From assembly GCA_050737995.1 (NCBI GenBank), contig JBOHYR010000141.1, positions 1 to 64,000 of the forward strand: a DNA stretch of 64,000 bases, read 5' to 3'. Source of the DNA: 66-474 sp050737995. GTDB taxonomy: Bacteria > Pseudomonadota > Gammaproteobacteria > Xanthomonadales > Rhodanobacteraceae. Below, piece after piece: positions 59,384 to 64,000 of the stretch (the stretch's first letter is position 1; each line of letters opens with the position of its first letter). The position numbers and the translations under genes were made by a program. Below the pieces are notes generated by a model. The model had not been told where the DNA came from. It worked only from the letters and a program-made list of their open reading frames with translations, and searched no databases.

Positions 59384-61411
59384 TCACTGCTCGAGTACGT
59401 GCGTGTTCTCGAGCAGCAGGTCGAGTTTCTTTTTCATTTCCGCCTGCGGTCGGGTGCCGGGTTGATAGACGTAGGCCGTGTAAAGCAGCGAAGGTTTGTC
59501 GTCGTGCGCGGGCGGCACAACGGCCCTGATCTTGGTCACATCGTCGTCGTTGTAGGCCATCGCGTCGTAGGGATGGCGCCGGCCCACGAGCTTTTTCCAG
59601 AAATTCTGGTAACTGTCGTCGAGATCGGCAGGCGGAGCATGATTGCGCAGCAAGCTGATCCAGTGGTGATCGTTGCTGTCCTCGGCAAGCCAGACCTGGC
59701 CTACGCCCCAGACCACTTTGCCATCGCGATCCGGAAAGAAAGTGAAACCCAGCGTCAGCATGCTGCTGGGATCGATTTTTTGCAGCTCGGGCGTAAACGA
59801 GAACGCGAGCCGATTCGACGCGTACTTGAAATCCTTGCCGTAGTCGAAGCCGATGCGGATGTTCTTGAAAACGTCCGGTAGCACTTTCGGATCGGCGAGG
59901 AAGGCTTTCCATTGCGCCAGCGTGCCGTCGTAGGGCAAGCTTACGAAATCGGTGAGCGCCTGCATGTTGATCGCGGTGTCGTGACGCGAAGTGGCGGGTT
60001 CGATCCGCATGAGGATGCTGTAACCGTCCGGAGTCGGCAGCGCGAACAGCTCGACAAACCCGTTCGCGTATGGCACTGGCCAGCGCCATGTCTGCCAGTG
60101 GCGGCCCCAGCGGTCGGTCCACGCGCCGGTTTTGCCTGGCTTCCCGAGCGAGGTGACCAGTATCCTGTCCGGGCCGATCGCGCGTTTCAGGAAACCCGTC
60201 TTGAGCAACATGTCCATCACGCCCTTGGGGTCGTGGTGGAAGGTCGCCTCGGGGACGTTGTCGGGTTTGCGCAGGTGGAACAGGATGTTGCCTTTGACGA
60301 CACCGCCCGAGACATAGCCGTTGGCAGGCAGTGTAATCTTGGTCATCGAGTGGCCGCTGGTCACCCACACCCCGTCGCTGTTGCGGACGACGAGTTGCGG
60401 GAAGTCGTCCATCGTCGGTCCGCTGTATAGAAGCTGGTGCGCGCCATCGCCGTTCGGAAAGAGCGTGGCCGATTGCTGCGCCAGCAACGCATTCAGTTGC
60501 GAGTCGAGGTACGTGTGAAACGCCTTGGCGTAGTCCGCGAAAAAGTCGGAGAGGCTGAGCGGCAGCTTGAACTGGCCCTTGAAGGTGCCGGTCAGCGTGG
60601 AATCGAACACGTCGAACTGGTACGCCATGCGCTTGTCGTAGCGCGCCAGGTCCTTCGGGGCATCGAGTACCTCGCTCATCGGCAGCGCATAGTTGAGGTT
60701 CTCGTTGGGCGATTTCATCAACACCACGCCGATGACCTTGCCGCTCTGGTCGAGCAAGGGACCGCCGCTGTTGCCGGGTGAAGCCGCCGCAGAGAAGCGG
60801 ATCCACTTCCACTTGCCGTCCTGGGCCTCCGGGGTATTGGAGGTGTACAGGCCGTTGCGGATCACCACGCCGGTACCCAGTGCATTGCCGACCGAGAACA
60901 CGACCTGGTTCAGTGCCGGCTTGGGATCGATGGCGAGCGGCGTGATCCTGGGTGGGTCGATCAGCGAGAACACCACGAAGTCGCGGCGCAGCGCGAATTT
61001 CTCGATCTTGTCTATGGCGTATACCTTGCCCGACGCATCGCGCAATTCCGGTGGCCCCCAAAGGCTCTGGTAGCCGATCATCAATACGTGTCCGGCGGTA
61101 ACGAAGCGGTTGGGTCCGATCGCGAAGGCGGTGCCGACCGAGTAGTACTTGTCGGTGCGTTCCTGGTACGGCAGCAGATCCATCGGCAGCGGTTTTTCAT
61201 ACGTCAGCGTGTCTGCCGGTTTGGCTGCCACTACTTCGAACGTCGCCGACTGAATCTCAGGAAGCAGCGACGGGTTCAGCGTCGAGTCCGCGCGGGCCGT
61301 GCCGATCGTCAACCACGCGATGCACGCTCCCAGCAACCAGAAGGCGACGATGTGGGCGAGGCGCCCTGACCGACTGGTCGACGGGCGCACGGAGGTGATC
61401 GATGACGTCAT
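59384..61411 (-). CDS. Exported trypsin-like serine protease
   Basis: 675 residues. Signal peptide 1-42 (GTARADS). The S1-type triad is His108 (FVTAGHVL), Asp144 (RRDFVVFSL) and Ser215 (ASPGNSGGPLL). The protease domain ends near residue 240. The remaining ~430 residues (FKGQFKLPLSLSDFFADY..., RNSDGVWVTSGHSMTKI..., EDSNDHHWISLLRNHAP) are a large C-terminal domain with no family I recognise. No PDZ domain is visible. Predicted periplasmic or outer-membrane-associated. The ATG at 61411 is supported by the signal peptide. Confidence 0.85.
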   Translation of the reverse strand: MTSSITSVRPSTSRSGRLAHIVAFWLLGACIAWLTIGTARADSTLNPSLLPEIQSATFEVVAAKPADTLTYEKPLPMDLLPYQERTDKYYSVGTAFAIGPNRFVTAGHVLMIGYQSLWGPPELRDASGKVYAIDKIEKFALRRDFVVFSLIDPPRITPLAIDPKPALNQVVFSVGNALGTGVVIRNGLYTSNTPEAQDGKWKWIRFSAAASPGNSGGPLLDQSGKVIGVVLMKSPNENLNYALPMSEVLDAPKDLARYDKRMAYQFDVFDSTLTGTFKGQFKLPLSLSDFFADYAKAFHTYLDSQLNALLAQQSATLFPNGDGAHQLLYSGPTMDDFPQLVVRNSDGVWVTSGHSMTKITLPANGYVSGGVVKGNILFHLRKPDNVPEATFHHDPKGVMDMLLKTGFLKRAIGPDRILVTSLGKPGKTGAWTDRWGRHWQTWRWPVPYANGFVELFALPTPDGYSILMRIEPATSRHDTAINMQALTDFVSLPYDGTLAQWKAFLADPKVLPDVFKNIRIGFDYGKDFKYASNRLAFSFTPELQKIDPSSMLTLGFTFFPDRDGKVVWGVGQVWLAEDSNDHHWISLLRNHAPPADLDDSYQNFWKKLVGRRHPYDAMAYNDDDVTKIRAVVPPAHDDKPSLLYTAYVYQPGTRPQAEMKKKLDLLLENTHVLEQ

Positions 61412-61503
61412 GAAGGTTTCCGGATTGACAAGTTCGTGATGAGAGCCGCGTGGATGGTTGAACAGTCTTTTATCGCTTGCAGGGTGTGCAGAAGTTGGCC
61501 GGG

Positions 61504-62322
61504 TTACATGCCGCGACGATGCAGGATTTCTTCCAGCACGAACTTCGAGCCGAAGAACGCCAACAGCAGGATCGCCATGCCAATCAAGGTCAGGTACACC
61601 GCGCGGGGTCCGCGCCAGCCCCAGCGCCAGCGCCCGAACAGCAGAACGCCGAAGATGATCCACGCGACGAGCGATAGGATCGCGGTGTGGGCTTGGTGCT
61701 GGGCGTGCAGGTTGTGGACGAACAACACCCCTGACAACAACGTCAGCGTCAGGAGCGCAAAGCCGGCGCCGATCAGGCGGAACATCAGGGATTCGGTCTG
61801 GGTCAGTGGCGGCAAGGTGCGTGCCCATGTGTTGAACTGGCGGCTGCGCAGGGCTTTTTCCTGGGTCGCGAGCAGCAATGCGAGCACCGCGGAAATCGCG
61901 AGCAGGCTGTAGGCCAGTAGTGCGATCGTGACATGCAGCTTGATTTGCCAGTCGAGCGGGAACGGCGCGGTTGGCGGCGCCAGAAATTCGTCGATGGCGA
62001 GGAACAGCCCAGCGAGCGGGAAAAGGATGACCCCGAGCGCTGCGACCGGTCGCGCGGCATTCACTAACAGGGTCAGTGCCGCGATGACCGCAGAAACCAG
62101 CGACAGCGCGGCGTAGAAATGCAGGTCCACTGCGCCACGGTGGATGCCGAACAGCACCACGAAATGCAGCAGCACCGCCAGCGCACCGGTGACGAGTGTG
62201 GCGCGGCGCGGAACCGGTCTTCCGTCATTCAGCAGCGGGCGCGCCAATCCGGCGGCGGCCGCGAAATACAGAGCTATCGCGAGGACCGCCACCAACTCCA
62301 TCGTGGTCGAGTGCATCGGCAT
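61504..62322 (-). CDS. ypjD: CcsA/YpjD-like cytochrome c assembly family membrane protein
   Basis: 272 residues with about eight transmembrane helices. The conserved haem-handling histidines are in WQIKLHVTIALLAYSLLAI and HNLHAQHQAHTAILSLVAWIIFGVLLFGRW, with a WGWRGPRAVYLTLIGM end. The family is usually found beside ffh as YpjD; its role is unclear, with haem transport proposed. I chose the ATG at 62322; ATGs at 62316 and 62301 are also possible, since no clear ribosome-binding site distinguishes them. ffh is not in this window. Confidence 0.82.
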   Translation of the reverse strand: MPMHSTTMELVAVLAIALYFAAAAGLARPLLNDGRPVPRRATLVTGALAVLLHFVVLFGIHRGAVDLHFYAALSLVSAVIAALTLLVNAARPVAALGVILFPLAGLFLAIDEFLAPPTAPFPLDWQIKLHVTIALLAYSLLAISAVLALLLATQEKALRSRQFNTWARTLPPLTQTESLMFRLIGAGFALLTLTLLSGVLFVHNLHAQHQAHTAILSLVAWIIFGVLLFGRWRWGWRGPRAVYLTLIGMAILLLAFFGSKFVLEEILHRRGM

Positions 62323-62366
62323 GACGTGAGTGTCGCATGCCGTCGGCCTCGGGTTCCAGCAGTGGC

Positions 62367-62699
62367 TCAGGGCGTGAGGAACAATTCTCCGATGGTCAGC
62401 GCCAGCGGTTGGGGCCTGAAGTCGTCGCGGTTGCCGAGGGTGATCACCGTGGGGTGCTGCTTCGGGCAGCGAATGGTCACGTTGCGGAAACCCGTGCTTT
62501 CGCCCGAGTGCCACTTGGTGTCGCCGCTGAGCCGCCAGCCGAATCCATGGTCGGTGTCGGGATCGTCGGTGGGGTCCTTGGGCGTGAACGCCAGTCGCCG
62601 TGAAATGGCGTCGGGCAGCTCGTCGGTATGCAGCGCCGCATCCCACCTGGCCATGTCGTCGATGGTCGAATAAATGCCGCCGTCGCCACGGGTGGCGAT
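62367..62699 (-). pseudogene. C-terminal fragment of a serine hydrolase (beta-lactamase family)
   Basis: The frame IATRGDGGIYSTIDDMARWD continues AALHTDELPDAIS... HGFGWRLSGDTKWHSGESTGFRNVT... This is the C-terminal third of a class-C/serine beta-lactamase-like hydrolase (GGIYST, WHSGESTGF). An in-frame TAG at 62700-62702 stops it just before, and the catalytic SxxK and YxN parts are absent. The APC permease starts only 37 nt away on the other strand, so the upstream part has been lost. Not a functional gene. Confidence 0.75.
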
Positions 62700-62735
62700 C
62701 TACACCCCGTGCCGTGCCCATGTACGATCCGAACC

Positions 62736-64000
62736 ATGACCACATCGCCCGCGCCCCCGCGCGAACTGCCGCGCAAGCTTGGCCTCGTCACCGGGATGGC
62801 GGTGGTAGTGGGCGTGATTATCGGCAGCGGTATCTTCCGCGTGCCTTCGCCGATAGCAGCCGCTGCCGGGAACCTCACCGGCATCGCGCTGGTGTGGATC
62901 CTGGGCGGGGTGGTCGCGTTGTTCGGCGCGTTGTCGATCGCCGAACTGGCAGCGATGTATCCCGCCGCCGGCGGTCCCTACGTTTACTTGCGCGAAGCCT
63001 ACGGCCGCCCGCTGGCTTTTCTGTTTGGTTGGATGTGGTTGTTGACCACTCCGATCTCGTGGGCGGCGCAGAGCCTGATGTTCGCGGAATATCTGGGCTT
63101 CTTCGTGCCGATTCCCGCTGTGGCTCAGCACGTGATCGCAGCGGTGCTGATCATCCTGGTTGCAGCGGCGAACTACCGCTCGGTGAGGCTCGGCGCGGCG
63201 ATCCAGAATGTCTCGACCGGTGCCAAGGTACTGGCAATCGTGGGCCTGTCCGTGGCGATCTTCGTGCTCGCACCGGGGGGCACACAAAATCCCTTCAACG
63301 CCGAACCCTTGGGCATGGCGAAATGGTCCGGCATCGGCATCGGTCTGATCGCTGCGCTGTGGGCTTATGATGGTTGGGAAAACCTGACTACGCTGTCGGG
63401 TGAAGTGAAGAACCCACAACGCAACCTGCCGCTGGCCTTGATCGGCGGTGTGCTGTTGGTGATCGGGGTTTACCTGTTGATCAACACCGCGTACCTGCGC
63501 GCACTGCCGCTGCCGCAGCTCGCGGCCTCGAAATCCGTTGCGGCCGACGCGGGCGGCGCAGTGATGGGGCGTGCGGGCGCCTCGCTGGTTGGCGCGCTCG
63601 TGATGCTGTCGGTGTTCGGTACCTTGAATGGATCAATCCTGTCCAGCCCACGCGTGTTCTTCGCGATGGCCGAGGACGGGCTGTTCTTCCGCACGGTTGG
63701 CAAGGTGCATCCGACATACGAAACGCCTTACGTCGCGATCGGCTTCATCGTGGTGTTGGCGGTTATCTATGTGTTGCTGCGTGATTTCATGCAACTGGCC
63801 GAAGGTTACGTGTTGGGCGTATGGCCGTTTCTCGCGCTGTGCGTGATCGGGATTTTCATCCTGCGCAGAAAGCGGCCGGAGTTCCCCCGCCGATACCGCG
63901 CACTCGGCTACCCCATCGTGCCCGCGTTGTTCGTGCTCGCAACCTTCGTGGTGGTCGCCAACGCGTTGTATGCGCAGTTCTGGTCCACCATTGCCAGTAT
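62736..64000 (+). CDS. APC-family amino acid permease (runs off the window end)
   Basis: 421 residues are present; the C-terminus is outside. Transmembrane helices follow the APC pattern, with the TM1 signature GMAVVVGVIIGSGIFRVP and TM2 IALVWILGGVVALFGALSIAELAAMYPAAGG. About eleven helices are visible. Substrate unknown; the LAT-like pattern GGxYxYLREAYGRPLAFLFGW suggests amino acid or polyamine transport. The ATG at 62736 lacks an obvious ribosome-binding site. Confidence 0.9.
   Translation, partial: MTTSPAPPRELPRKLGLVTGMAVVVGVIIGSGIFRVPSPIAAAAGNLTGIALVWILGGVVALFGALSIAELAAMYPAAGGPYVYLREAYGRPLAFLFGWMWLLTTPISWAAQSLMFAEYLGFFVPIPAVAQHVIAAVLIILVAAANYRSVRLGAAIQNVSTGAKVLAIVGLSVAIFVLAPGGTQNPFNAEPLGMAKWSGIGIGLIAALWAYDGWENLTTLSGEVKNPQRNLPLALIGGVLLVIGVYLLINTAYLRALPLPQLAASKSVAADAGGAVMGRAGASLVGALVMLSVFGTLNGSILSSPRVFFAMAEDGLFFRTVGKVHPTYETPYVAIGFIVVLAVIYVLLRDFMQLAEGYVLGVWPFLALCVIGIFILRRKRPEFPRRYRALGYPIVPALFVLATFVVVANALYAQFWSTIAS

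Overview
The window reads as a chromosomal segment of a free-living, high-GC gammaproteobacterium, most probably Xanthomonadales (Lysobacterales), and within that close to Rhodanobacteraceae. This is an inference from gene content: a ParE/GyrA pair of gammaproteobacterial type, rpsO-pnp, a class III PHA synthase, an agmatine deiminase/N-carbamoylputrescine amidase route, a PilH-like receiver, two TolB/TPR membrane proteins typical of that order, and dispersed palindromic repeats. No rRNA, tRNA, CRISPR array, transposase or phage gene was seen. Genes are dense, with ATGA or TGATG overlaps marking several operons.

Layout. 1-5 kb: parE (cut by the window edge), a His/Lys-rich exported peptide, rpsO and pnp with structured leaders. 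5-10 kb: a three-gene unit of a GltD-like flavoprotein and both subunits of a 2-oxoacid:ferredoxin oxidoreductase. 10-17 kb: a secreted tricorn-like protease, phaE-phaC, a PspC peptide, mtnA and a GtrA-like membrane protein. 17-23 kb: gyrA, a low-GC DUF gene, a peroxiredoxin, Hsp20, CbpA and a PilH-like receiver. 23-31 kb: an acrylyl-CoA-reductase-type gene and the sucA-sucB-lpdA operon (2-oxoglutarate dehydrogenase). 31-38 kb: a GNAT fusion, the ribosomal oxygenase roxA (carrying a palindromic repeat inside its coding sequence), a TolB/TPR protein, purB and fumC. 38-42 kb: a six-gene minus-strand operon of a small exported protein, a YtrA-type GntR regulator, an ABC-2 transporter and two lipoproteins. 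42-50 kb: FKBP isomerase, phhB with two cytochromes c and an AhpD-like protein, NfeD-SPFH, and a PadR/HAAS pair. 50-57 kb: yggS, a TraB protein, aguB, a second TolB/TPR protein, aguA and zinc-free L36. 57-64 kb: transketolase, a trypsin-like exported protease, a CcsA-like protein, a serine-hydrolase remnant and an APC permease that runs off the end.

How it fits together. The window holds two routes for 2-oxoglutarate or 2-oxoacid oxidation (NAD-linked SucAB-Lpd and ferredoxin-linked KorAB), fumarase, PHA storage and a transketolase, so central carbon and redox metabolism dominate. Envelope and stress functions (Hsp20, CbpA, NfeD/SPFH, the YtrA-type ABC operon, secreted proteases) form the second theme.

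The strongest unusual signals are: an in-frame copy of a normally intergenic palindromic repeat inside roxA; the YtrA-regulated operon whose -10 box lies inside overlapping dyads; long RNA-type hairpins in the rpsO, pnp and gyrA leaders; a perfect 34-bp palindrome over a stop codon; and a near-identical hairpin leader in front of both TolB/TPR paralogues. No fully novel defence or mobile system could be demonstrated.
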